From: Actinomycetota bacterium
GTDB taxonomy: Bacteria; Actinomycetota; Actinomycetes; S36-B12; CAIYMF01
Direction: 5' to 3'
Length of the DNA stretch: 64,000 bases
NCBI GenBank assembly: GCA_020161245.1
Contig: JAIUOK010000019.1
Span: 1-64,000, forward strand
A program made the translations under genes and the position numbers. Numbering within the stretch: position 1 is the first letter of the stretch; the number at the start of each line of letters is the position of its first letter. The notes under the pieces are model-generated. The model was not told the origin of the DNA. It made no database searches and saw nothing but the letters and a program-made list of their open reading frames with translations. Positions 44,427-51,688 of the stretch are shown here, piece after piece.

Positions 44427-44653
44427 CCGGCCCGGACGACCCGCCGACGGCAGGGCAGCGATGCTCCGCTTCAGCGATCCGCCCTGGGCTCGCGGCGCGC
44501 GGCCGGCACGACAGGCGGCCCCTGCGAAGGGCCGCGGAGCGCTGGCCGCCCCGCCCGCCCGGGGCGCTACCACCCACGAACGACCCGACGGTCCGACCGG
44601 ACCGCGACCCCTGGCGGGGGACCCCGTCGAGGGCACACCGGAGAGGCACTGAC

Positions 44654-45247
44654 ATGGGTTCCTACGAGCACACCGTCGAGATCGACCGGCCCGTCCGCTA
44701 CGTCTACGACCAGTGGACGCAGTTCGAGTCCTACCCGCAGTTCATGGACGACGTCGAGTGGGTCCGCCAGACGGCCGACGACATGACGCGCTGGCGCGTC
44801 AGCATCGGCGGGATCACCCGCGAGTACGACGCGCGCATCCTCGAGCAGCACCCCGACGAGGTCATCAGCTGGATGAGCATCGAGGGCCCCGAGCAGGGCG
44901 GCACCGTCACCTTCGTGCCGCTCGACATGGCGCGCACGCGCGTCACCCTGCGCATGGACTTCGACCCGCACGGCTTCGCGGAGAAGGCGGGCGACTCCCT
45001 CGGCTTCATCGAGTCGAGCGTGAAGAAGTCCGCGGAGGAGTTCAAGCGCTTCATGGAGTCGCGCGAGGCGCCCACCGGCGGTTGGCGCGGCGAGATCGTC
45101 GAGGGGCGCACGGCGGGCATGTCGCCCGCGGCCGAGCGCTCGGCCAGCGGCCTGGGGCTCACCGACCCCGCCGGCTCGGGCACCGACACCGACCCGCAGG
45201 TCGACCTCCGCGGCATGCCGACGGACACCGGCCGCCGCACGACGTGA
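44654..45247 (+). CDS. SRPBCC (polyketide cyclase/dehydrase-like) protein
   Basis: This 197-residue protein has a START-like fold: HTVEIDRPVRYVYDQWTQFESYPQFMDDVE, ARILEQHPDEVISWMSIEGPEQGGTVTF and an amphipathic final helix (KKSAEEFKRFMESRE). A disordered tail of about 50 residues follows. The fold binds lipids or other hydrophobic molecules. The ATG at 44654 fits the conserved start of the domain. The next gene (STAS) follows after 7 bp. Confidence 0.88.
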   Translation: MGSYEHTVEIDRPVRYVYDQWTQFESYPQFMDDVEWVRQTADDMTRWRVSIGGITREYDARILEQHPDEVISWMSIEGPEQGGTVTFVPLDMARTRVTLRMDFDPHGFAEKAGDSLGFIESSVKKSAEEFKRFMESREAPTGGWRGEIVEGRTAGMSPAAERSASGLGLTDPAGSGTDTDPQVDLRGMPTDTGRRTT

Positions 45248-45254
45248 GCCGGCG

Positions 45255-45692
45255 ATGAGCAGCGCTGCGGGCTCCTCCCCGCCGTCGCGCTCAGGCACCC
45301 CCGTCGGCAGCGACCTCCCGCGCAGCTGGACCCCCGTGGCCCGGCTGCTCGGGGACGCCGAGCCGGCGGGGGAGCCGGCCGACCGGACCGCGGCCCACGC
45401 GGCCGTGGTCTCCCTCCACGGCGACCTCGACATCGTCCACGCCGCCGGGGTGGGCGAGGCCCTCGCGTCGGTACCGGTCGAGGACGACCTGGTGGTCGAC
45501 CTGACCGACGTGGCGTTCCTCGACTCGGTCGGGCTGAGCCAGTTGGTCGCCACCGCGCGCGCCCACCGCACCGCGGCGTCGCAGATGTCGCTCTACGGGC
45601 CGAGCCCCGCCGTGCAGCGGCTGCTGCAGGTGACCCGGCTCGACGCGCTGCTGCCGACCAGGCGGCAGCACCCCCACGACGGAAGGACCTGA
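45255..45692 (+). CDS. STAS-domain protein (anti-anti-sigma factor-like)
   Basis: This 145-residue protein has a STAS domain from about residue 48: AVVSLHGDLDIVHAAG, LVVDLTDVAFLDSVGLSQLV. Ser91 in the DSVGL motif is the usual phosphorylation site. It may be switched by the RsbW-like ATPase at 42091; pairing is inference from proximity. The next gene begins 2 bp after its stop. Confidence 0.9.
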   Translation: MSSAAGSSPPSRSGTPVGSDLPRSWTPVARLLGDAEPAGEPADRTAAHAAVVSLHGDLDIVHAAGVGEALASVPVEDDLVVDLTDVAFLDSVGLSQLVATARAHRTAASQMSLYGPSPAVQRLLQVTRLDALLPTRRQHPHDGRT

Positions 45693-45694
45693 CC

Positions 45695-45925
45695 ATGGTC
45701 GAGCTGCGGGCGCTGTTGGCGTCGGGGGCCACCCCCGGCCCCACGTCGACCACCATCCCCGCGACCGGCACCACCGGCGACGCGGGCGCGATGCTGGCGT
45801 TCGGGGCAGCCGGGTTCGCGGTCATCCTGCTCGTGCTCTACCTGATCGGCCGCTCCGCGCGGTCGAAGCGGGAGCGCGACAAGGCCGCGGGCCGCACGGG
45901 CGGCCGCATCGGGACCGAGGCCTGA
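45695..45925 (+). CDS. Small single-pass membrane protein
   Basis: This 76-residue protein has one hydrophobic helix (about 33-52, MLAFGAAGFAVILLVLYLIG) followed by a basic stretch (RSARSKRERDK), giving a cytoplasmic C-terminus. GGAAGGA precedes the ATG and the gene follows STAS by 2 bp. Function unknown. The 113-bp gap after it has lower GC around 45950-45985, likely the promoter of the next gene. Confidence 0.65.
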   Translation: MVELRALLASGATPGPTSTTIPATGTTGDAGAMLAFGAAGFAVILLVLYLIGRSARSKRERDKAAGRTGGRIGTEA

Positions 45926-46038
45926 GCCCGGTCCCGCACGACGGCTCCTGGTGAACTATTCGTACAGACCCACCCGATTCGAACATCCACCCCACGACAT
46001 CCCGTCCGGCGCGCGGCGCCGCGGCCGGAGGAGGAACC

Positions 46039-46374
46039 ATGCGACGCCTCATCACCCTGACCGCCGGGTTCGCGGCCGGCTACGTGCTCGGCGCCAAGGC
46101 CGGCCACGAGCGCTACGAGCAGATCGCCGACAAGGCGGCCTCGCTGTGGGCGGGCGCCCGCGAGCAGGTCGACGCCCGGCGTGCCGGCAGCCGGCGCGGC
46201 CGCCCGGACCCGGCCGTCGACCTGACGCGGCGCGGCGAGCGCGAGGACCACAGCACGGTGCTCGCCGAGATGAACGGCGCCCAGGACGACGCGGCGCACA
46301 CGGCCATGCGCCGCGAGGCGGCGGCGTCGTCGACCGTCCAGGACGGCGCCTCCTTCTCCACCGCTCCGCGATAG
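46039..46374 (+). CDS. YtxH-like small protein
   Basis: This 111-residue protein starts MRRLITLTAGFAAGYVLGAKAGHERYEQIADKA, the pattern of actinobacterial YtxH-like proteins (a short hydrophobic N-terminus with GY-LG-KAG-ERYE). The C-terminal two-thirds is charged and probably disordered. GGAGGAGG precedes the ATG. Its TAG is immediately followed by the dif-like site. No molecular function known. Confidence 0.75.
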   Translation: MRRLITLTAGFAAGYVLGAKAGHERYEQIADKAASLWAGAREQVDARRAGSRRGRPDPAVDLTRRGEREDHSTVLAEMNGAQDDAAHTAMRREAAASSTVQDGASFSTAPR

Positions 46375-46402
46375 ACATCCGATAAGGGACATTATGTAAA
46401 GC
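46375..46402 (+). other. Candidate dif site (XerC/XerD recombination site)
   Basis: The 28 bp read left arm ACATCCGATAA, centre GGGACA, right arm TTATGTAAAGC. That is the 11-6-11 layout of dif. As I recall it, the right arm matches the Bacillus dif arm (TTATGTAAACT) at 9 of 11 positions and the left arm (ACTTCCTAGAA) at 8 of 11. The site is strikingly AT-rich for this genome and intergenic. Gene orientation flips around it. An Xer-dependent mobile-element attachment site is the alternative. Confidence 0.7.
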
Positions 46403-46486
46403 AGACCGAGCGAGAGGCGGCCGGATCTCCGCGCCGCCGCTCCCCTCGGCACTGCACCTGCATGCGCACCGCATGCCAGCACGACG

Positions 46487-46519
46487 GACGAGCGCCGGGC
46501 CAGGGGCCCGGCGCTCGTC
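46487..46519. terminator. Terminator hairpin after the RES gene
   Basis: A 15-bp perfect stem (46487-46501 with 46505-46519) has a 3-nt loop (AGG), 15 nt beyond the RES stop on the minus strand. It would insulate the dif-like site from leftward transcription. Confidence 0.85.
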
Positions 46520-46534
46520 GCCTGCTGCGGGCGT

Positions 46535-47101
46535 TCAGCCCGGGACGTCGGCGGCGGCCGGCTCGTGGCGCCACGCGCCGAACGGCTGCACGGGCCCGGT
46601 GACCTCGGCGCGGGCGCCGCGGGCCGGGAACCAGGCGAGCTCCTGGCCGTCGTCGGCCGCCGCGGACCGGCTCAGCACCCCGCGCAGGTGCGCCGCCCGG
46701 ACGGCGCGGGCGGCACGCCGGCACTCCGACCACGGCACCTCGCCGCCGCGGGCCCGGCGCGGGTAGGTCCGGGGCAGGCCGAGGGCCTGCAGGCCGACGT
46801 CGGTGGTGGCGTCCGCGACGCGCTGGCGGGCGGGGAGCCCGACCGGCACGAGCACGAACGGCGCGTCGTCGCGCAGGTCCTCCGGGTCGATGGCGGTCCC
46901 CTGCAGCATCCGGCCGACCTGCGCCCGGGCTGTGGCTGTGTCCGCGTTGAGGTAGAGCGTCGGCCCGTCCCCCGGCGTGTTCCAGCGCCCGCCGGTGCGA
47001 TCTGCCCACGTCGGGTCGACGGGGTCGTCCCAGGCGAGGTCCGCGACGCGCCACCAGGTGCGGCCGTCGTCCAGCCGCACGGTGCGCGGCCCCGGCGTCA
47101 C
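46535..47101 (-). CDS. RES-domain toxin (NAD+-targeting type), divergent
   Basis: The 188-residue protein resembles RES toxins: WWRVADLAW, DRTGGRWNTPG, GPTLYLNADTATARAQV and a final GVLSRSAAADDGQELAWFP. Known RES toxins such as MbcT degrade NAD+. The canonical Glu in the helix after the tyrosine strand appears to be Gln (TARAQV), so activity is uncertain. The GTG overlaps the Xre antitoxin stop (GTGA), the standard antitoxin-first order. Call based on motifs and context. Confidence 0.72.
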   Translation of the reverse strand: MTPGPRTVRLDDGRTWWRVADLAWDDPVDPTWADRTGGRWNTPGDGPTLYLNADTATARAQVGRMLQGTAIDPEDLRDDAPFVLVPVGLPARQRVADATTDVGLQALGLPRTYPRRARGGEVPWSECRRAARAVRAAHLRGVLSRSAAADDGQELAWFPARGARAEVTGPVQPFGAWRHEPAAADVPG

Positions 47102-47544
47102 GGCTGCACGCGCCGCAGGTCGAGCATCCGGGCGACCCCCGCGCGCACCTCGGCGTAGCGGCCCTCCTCGGCCAGCTGCAGCAGCGACCTGCCGCCGAGC
47201 ACCTCCGCCGGGCGCCGCACCACGGCAGGGATCCGCTCGCGGCGCACGTAGCGCTCGAGGACGTCGGTGGCGGCCACCAGGTCGGCCAGGGCGACGGCGC
47301 GGTCGTCGGGCACGCCGCTCCCCCGCCACTTCGACACTGCCTGGCGGGTGACGCCGAAGACGCGCCCTGCGGCGGCCGCCGACAGGTCCCACGTCGCCAG
47401 CAGGCGCTCGAGCGGCGCGCTGCGCACCCGGGCGTCGAGCGCCCGCAGGAACTCCTGCGTCCACGGGTCGTCGACGCTGGTGGAGATCTCGGCTGCGACG
47501 CTCGCGGGGTCGAGGCGCCGCAGCGCCGATACGGTCCTGCTCAT
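47098..47544 (-). CDS. Xre/MbcA/ParS-type antitoxin
   Basis: The protein of about 148 residues has an HTH (LSAAAAGRVFGVTRQAVSKWRGSG) and the C-terminal MbcA/ParS region (RPAEVLGGRSLLQLAEEGRYAEV) that caps RES toxins. It should bind its own promoter; repeated CAACCG motifs lie just upstream. The ATG at 47544 has GGGAGG 11 nt upstream; a GTG at 47571 is an in-frame alternative. Confidence 0.82.
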   Translation of the reverse strand: MSRTVSALRRLDPASVAAEISTSVDDPWTQEFLRALDARVRSAPLERLLATWDLSAAAAGRVFGVTRQAVSKWRGSGVPDDRAVALADLVAATDVLERYVRRERIPAVVRRPAEVLGGRSLLQLAEEGRYAEVRAGVARMLDLRRVQP

Positions 47545-47576
47545 GCCTCCAGCATCCTCCCGCGGGCGCACAGGCG

Positions 47577-47640
47577 CAACCGGATGACAACCGCATGTGG
47601 CAACCGGTTGTCAATCAGAGAAGCAACCGTCCGTCAACCG
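47577..47640. promoter_or_regulatory. Probable operator of the RES/Xre pair: five CAACCG iterons
   Basis: CAACCG occurs at 47577, 47588, 47601, 47624 and 47635; the middle copy forms the palindrome CAACCGGTTG. Spacings are 11, 13, 23 and 11 bp, about one or two helical turns. The cluster starts 33 bp upstream of the antitoxin ATG. Confidence 0.65.
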
Positions 47641-47659
47641 GTGATCCGCGGCCGTAGAG

Positions 47660-47706
47660 CCGGTGCGGGCGGGGCCCCGTCCCTCCGAGGGCCCCGCCCG
47701 CACCGG
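47660..47706. terminator. Terminator hairpin after the 14-TM exporter
   Basis: An 18-bp perfect stem (47660-47677 with 47689-47706) has an 11-nt loop, directly after the minus-strand exporter stop at 47711. Confidence 0.85.
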
Positions 47707-47710
47707 TCGG

Positions 47711-49375
47711 TCAGGCTGCCGCTGCAGCCTCGGCGGCGGGCTCCGGCGGGCCGTCGCCGCCCTCCTCGCGCGCCGGTGCGCTGGCGGGCAGGCCCAGCGT
47801 GGCCAGCAGGCCGAGCAGCACGAAGCCGGCGGCGGTGAAGGCGGTCCAGCTGATCGCGGTGGAGAAGGCCTCGCTCGCGGCGGCGGCGACCGCCTCTCCC
47901 CCGGGCTGCTGCGCCAGCGCGGGGATCGCGGTTCCCGCCGACTCGGTCACGACGTCGGAGATCTGCTGGCGCGTGGCGGCATCGAGGCCCGGCACAGCCT
48001 CGAGGTTGGTCTCGGTCTGCGCCGACAGCGTGACGAACAGGACCGTGCCGAGGATGGCGGTGCCGAGGGCCGAGCCGATCTGCCGGGCCGTGCTCTGCGT
48101 GCCGCTGGCCTGGCCGCTCTTGCGGCGCGGGACGTCGGCGAGGATGAGGCCGGTGAGCTGCGCGCTGGCGTAGCCGACGCCGACGCCGTAGATGATCAGC
48201 CAGAACGCGATGATCCAGCCGCTGGCCGTCGGCGACAGCACGAGGCCGAGGCCGAGGATGGCTACCGCCTCGAGCGCCATGCCCAGGCGGGCCACGAAGC
48301 GCTGCGAGCGCGCCTCGGCCATCCGGGCCGACGTCGGTCCCGCCACGAACGCGCCGAGCGCCAGCGTGGCCAGCATGGCGCCGGCGCCGAAGGCCGAGTA
48401 GCCCAGGACGCTCTGGAGGAACAGCGGCAGCGAGAACAGGATGCCGAACTCGCCGAGGCTGACGATGAGCGCGGCGATGCTGCCGAGGCTGAACGTGCCG
48501 ATGCGGAACAGCGACAGGTCGAGCAGCGCCACCTGGCCGAGGCGCGCGCGGCGGGCCTCCCACCACACCAGCGCACCGATGCCGATGACGGCGATGGCGA
48601 AGGCCCACATCACCGGGGAGATGGCGCCCTCGGGGAAGGTCATGCGCGCGAACGTGACGTCGCGGATGGTGGTGACCCATCCGTAGTTGCGGCCCTCGAT
48701 GAGGCCGAAGACCAGCGCGCCGATGCCGATGGCGGAGAGCAGGGCGCCGACGACGTCGAAGCCCTTCTCGATGTGGTCGTCCTTGCTCTCGGGCACCTTC
48801 AGCAGCGAGCCGACGACGATGACGACGACGATCGGGATGTTGATGTAGAAGGCCCACCGCCAGGAGTGGTGCTCGGTCAGCCAGCCGCCGAGGAGGGGGC
48901 CGATCGCGGCCATGCCGCCGATGATCGATCCGTAGATGGCGAAGGCGACGAGCCGCGCACGTCCGACGTAGATGGAGTTCACCAGCGACAGCGACGCCGG
49001 CGACATCATCGCGCCGCCGACCCCCTGCAGGGCCCGGGCCGCGATCAGTGCGTCGCCGCTGTTCGTCCGGGCCGCCAGGATCGAGGCGATGCCGAAGATG
49101 ACCGCGCCGGTGACGAACACCCTGCGGCGCCCGATCCGGTCGCCCACGCGCCCGGCGATGATGAGCAGCGCCGCGAAGATGAGCGCGTAGACGGCGTTGA
49201 CCCACTCGGCGTCGATCGAGTTGATGCCGAGGTCCTTGATGATGCTCGGGAGCGAGACGTTGACGATCGTCGCGTCCATGATGAACATCGCCGTGCCGAG
49301 GCCGATGAACAGCATCGGCACCCAGCTGGTGCGGGGGGCGGCGGTCGTCTCGGGCGATGCGGTCGTGTCGCTCAC
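47711..49375 (-). CDS. MFS drug exporter, EmrB/QacA-type (14 TM)
   Basis: This 554-residue protein of the DHA2 family has FIMDATIVNVSLPSI, motif A GRVGDRIGRRRVFV, motif C-like GIGPLLGGW-type AAIGPLLGGWLTEHHSWRWAF, and about 14 helices. It should be a proton-driven exporter of toxic compounds. The GTG at 49375 starts MSDTTASPETT; an upstream in-frame ATG-like extension lacks support. A CTAGA-CCA-TCTAG palindrome 11 bp upstream may be an operator for a TetR- or MarR-type repressor not encoded nearby. Confidence 0.9.
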   Translation of the reverse strand: MSDTTASPETTAAPRTSWVPMLFIGLGTAMFIMDATIVNVSLPSIIKDLGINSIDAEWVNAVYALIFAALLIIAGRVGDRIGRRRVFVTGAVIFGIASILAARTNSGDALIAARALQGVGGAMMSPASLSLVNSIYVGRARLVAFAIYGSIIGGMAAIGPLLGGWLTEHHSWRWAFYINIPIVVVIVVGSLLKVPESKDDHIEKGFDVVGALLSAIGIGALVFGLIEGRNYGWVTTIRDVTFARMTFPEGAISPVMWAFAIAVIGIGALVWWEARRARLGQVALLDLSLFRIGTFSLGSIAALIVSLGEFGILFSLPLFLQSVLGYSAFGAGAMLATLALGAFVAGPTSARMAEARSQRFVARLGMALEAVAILGLGLVLSPTASGWIIAFWLIIYGVGVGYASAQLTGLILADVPRRKSGQASGTQSTARQIGSALGTAILGTVLFVTLSAQTETNLEAVPGLDAATRQQISDVVTESAGTAIPALAQQPGGEAVAAAASEAFSTAISWTAFTAAGFVLLGLLATLGLPASAPAREEGGDGPPEPAAEAAAAA

Positions 49376-49386
49376 GGGAGAGAACG

Positions 49387-49399
49387 CTAGACCATCTAG
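49387..49399. promoter_or_regulatory. CTAGA-N3-TCTAG palindrome upstream of the exporter
   Basis: A 13-bp perfect palindrome starts 11 bp upstream of the exporter GTG, in an AT-richer pocket that probably overlaps its -10 region. It is a candidate repressor site. Confidence 0.45.
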
Positions 49400-49451
49400 T
49401 GAACCCCGCACGTCGGAGGGGCGGTGACCTGCGTCCGCCGGTGTCCCCGGG

Positions 49452-50696
49452 TCAGGTGACCAGCAGGATGCCCAGGCACATCTCGTCGGTCGTGCCCTCG
49501 CCCCACACCACGTAGCGGTCGGGCACGTCCTGCAGCGCCGGAAGCTTGTCGCGCAGCGTCGCGTCGTGCGTGCAGGTGACGGTGACGGTGTCGCCCGGCT
49601 CGAGCGTCACGGGCTTGGTCAGCGGCTGCGCCGACTGGTTGTCGAAGTCCCACACCGGGATGTCGAGCAGGGTCGTCTCGCGGGCCGTGCCGGCGTTGGC
49701 CACGATCGTGATGCTCTTGCCGAGCAGGTGCATGTGGCCCGCCGCAGCGCGCACGGTGGTCGCGGCGCGGATCGGGCGCACGCAGGTCTGCGTCTCCCCC
49801 GCCCGAGGCGCGAACGGGTCCCCGCCGCACAGCAGCTGCAGCCCGCCGATCTGCCGCTGCGCGCCGGCTCCGAAACGGCGCGTGACGTCGAGGACGGCGC
49901 TCCCCCGCTCGCACAGCGGCCCGGACTGGCCGGGCGCGCAGGGCAGCTCGACCGGTGCCGGCAGGAGCATCGTGCGCATGGGCACGAGGTCGGCGCGGCT
50001 GGAGACCCGCAGCCGCACGTGGGTGCTGTCGGCTGCGGCGTCGCCCTGCGCCACCCGCAGGTTGTAGTGCATCTGGATCACCACGCGGCTGCCCGCAGCG
50101 AGCGGCACGCCGACGTCCTCGCTGAAGCGGTTCTCGCGGCCGCCCGGCGCCCAGCCGGCCAGCCAGGGGGCGGCGTCGAGCCCGCTCACGGCCTGCGCGT
50201 TCGACGACGACGCCGCGATCCCGGGGCCGCCGAAGCACTGCCAGCCGGGCTGCGCGTCCTCGGCATCCTTGGCCAGCGCCGACTGCACCTGGTCGGGCTC
50301 CACTCGGAACACGATGGAGTGGTGCACGACCGCCGGGTTCCCCGGCAGGAACTGCACGCCGGTGACGAACGAGTCGGCCGCGATGCCGGGGTCGGCGAGG
50401 AAGCACCGGTAGTCGTCCGTACCGCCCGCGGGTGCGCTGGGCGTGTAGACCCCGCCGGGCAGCTCGTCGGCGACACCGACCTCGACGAACCGCTCGCCCT
50501 CGCGCAGCGGCGCCGGCGACGGCGGCGGGGAGGCGCTGACGCTGTGGCCGCCGCCGTGCCCGGCGTCCGACGTCGACCCGCCCTCGGACGGCCCGGCCGA
50601 CGCGCCGTGGTCGTGGCTGCCCGTGGCGGCGCATGCGGCCAGCACGAGCGCGCCCGCGACGAGGGCCGCTGCGCGGGCCGACCGGACGAGGAGCAT
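49452..50696 (-). CDS. Copper type II monooxygenase-like lipoprotein (PHM/DBH superfamily)
   Basis: This 414-residue lipoprotein (lipobox LVLAAC, Cys22) has a His-rich linker, then two jelly-roll domains. All ligands expected from animal peptidylglycine hydroxylase are present in order: His125-His126 (VVHHSIVF), His210 (QMHYN), His321 and His323 (GHMHLLG) and Met406 (DEMCLG). It may therefore hydroxylate a substrate using copper and a reductant, outside the membrane. TACCCT lies 7 nt before the ATG (leaderless-like). Substrate unknown. Confidence 0.82.
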   Translation of the reverse strand: MLLVRSARAAALVAGALVLAACAATGSHDHGASAGPSEGGSTSDAGHGGGHSVSASPPPSPAPLREGERFVEVGVADELPGGVYTPSAPAGGTDDYRCFLADPGIAADSFVTGVQFLPGNPAVVHHSIVFRVEPDQVQSALAKDAEDAQPGWQCFGGPGIAASSSNAQAVSGLDAAPWLAGWAPGGRENRFSEDVGVPLAAGSRVVIQMHYNLRVAQGDAAADSTHVRLRVSSRADLVPMRTMLLPAPVELPCAPGQSGPLCERGSAVLDVTRRFGAGAQRQIGGLQLLCGGDPFAPRAGETQTCVRPIRAATTVRAAAGHMHLLGKSITIVANAGTARETTLLDIPVWDFDNQSAQPLTKPVTLEPGDTVTVTCTHDATLRDKLPALQDVPDRYVVWGEGTTDEMCLGILLVT

Positions 50697-50764
50697 GCGA
50701 GCGAGGGTACGTCGTCAGCGGACCCCCGCTGCGCAGATCCGTCCGGCCGGGCGAGGATGGACCC

Positions 50765-51076
50765 ATGGCCGGTGACGACGAGCTCGAGCGCCTCCTCCGC
50801 GAGGTCGACGCGACCCTGTCCGGGACCCCCGCGAAGCCCGCGGCCGCCGCGGGCAAGGAGGTGGCCGGGCAGCGCGACGCCGTGCCGGCGGGCCGGGTGC
50901 GGCGCGGTCTGCGCACCGGCCTCGTCGCCGGGGCCATCAGCGGCGTGGTGGTGGGCGCCGGCACGTTCCTCATCGCCTGGCTGCCCGGCACGCAGAGCGT
51001 GACCAGCGCCGCGGTCGGCGCGTTCCTCGGCGCGTTCGGCACCGGCGCGGTGCTCGCCGCGACCCGCAAGGGGTAG
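50765..51076 (+). CDS. Small membrane protein, unknown
   Basis: This 103-residue protein has a hydrophilic N-terminus (DDELERLLREVDATLSG), a basic segment and two hydrophobic helices (about 50-73, 80-98) rich in Gly/Ala. GAGGAT lies 6 nt before the ATG, the leaderless spacing. No family recognised. Confidence 0.65.
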   Translation: MAGDDELERLLREVDATLSGTPAKPAAAAGKEVAGQRDAVPAGRVRRGLRTGLVAGAISGVVVGAGTFLIAWLPGTQSVTSAAVGAFLGAFGTGAVLAATRKG

Positions 51077-51087
51077 GCGCCCGGCGG

Positions 51088-51669
51088 CTAGAGGTTCCAG
51101 CCCGCGATCACGGGCGTCTCGCGCTCGTGCGCCAGGACGCCGACGCCTGCCGGTCCGAGCGCGAACGAGCGCCCGCGCTCGGCGGGGAGCCCGAGGTGCA
51201 CGGCGGTGAGGATGCGCAGCACGTGCGCGTGCGCGACCAGGACCGCGGTGCCGCCTGCCGCGACCACGGGTGCGCAGCGGGCCAGCACCCGGGCGGTGCG
51301 CTCCCCCACCGCGTCGACGGTCTCGCCGAGCCCGGACGTCGTGTCCCACACGTCCCAGCCCGGGTCGCCGAGCGTCTCGCGGATCTCGGCGGTGGTGCGC
51401 CCCTCGTAGCTGCCGTAGTCCCACTCGAGCAGGTCGTCGTCGCGCTCGGGCTGCAGTCCGAGGAGCTCGGCGGTGCGCCAGGCGCGGTGCAGCGGGCTCG
51501 CGAGCACGAGCGCGGGGTCCACATCGGCGAGCTTGGGCCGCGCTGCTATCGCGGCCGCCTCGCCGGCCCGGCTCAGCGGGATGTCGGTGCGGCCGGTGTG
51601 CCGGCGTGCCGCACTCCACTCGGTGTCGGCATGCCGCACGACGACGATCCGGCCCTCTGCGTCGCTCAC
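51088..51669 (-). CDS. Histidine phosphatase (phosphoglycerate mutase-like)
   Basis: This 193-residue protein has the catalytic VVVRHADTEWSAARRHTG (RHA variant of RHG), RAWRTAELLG, WDYGSYEGRT (acid Glu) and VLVAHAHVLRIL. The family removes phosphate from sugars, nucleotides or acyl phosphates. The GTG at 51669 is 19 bp from the divergent decarboxylase start, and CAGGCT lies 7 nt upstream on this strand. Confidence 0.9.
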   Translation of the reverse strand: MSDAEGRIVVVRHADTEWSAARRHTGRTDIPLSRAGEAAAIAARPKLADVDPALVLASPLHRAWRTAELLGLQPERDDDLLEWDYGSYEGRTTAEIRETLGDPGWDVWDTTSGLGETVDAVGERTARVLARCAPVVAAGGTAVLVAHAHVLRILTAVHLGLPAERGRSFALGPAGVGVLAHERETPVIAGWNL

Positions 51670-51675
51670 GCTGGC

Positions 51676-51682
51676 TAGCCTG
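51676..51682. promoter_or_regulatory. Overlapping divergent -10 elements
   Basis: On the + strand TAGCCT (51676-51681) lies 7 nt before the GTG at 51689. On the - strand CAGGCT (51682-51677) lies 7 nt before the GTG at 51669. The two genes would share one 19-bp promoter window. Confidence 0.45.
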
Positions 51683-51688
51683 CCAGTC

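Noticed and set aside
45940-46000. TTCGAA in an AT-richer pocket, reminiscent of a tRNA T-loop
   Set aside because: Neither strand gives a T-stem, anticodon stem or acceptor stem around it. It is more likely promoter DNA.
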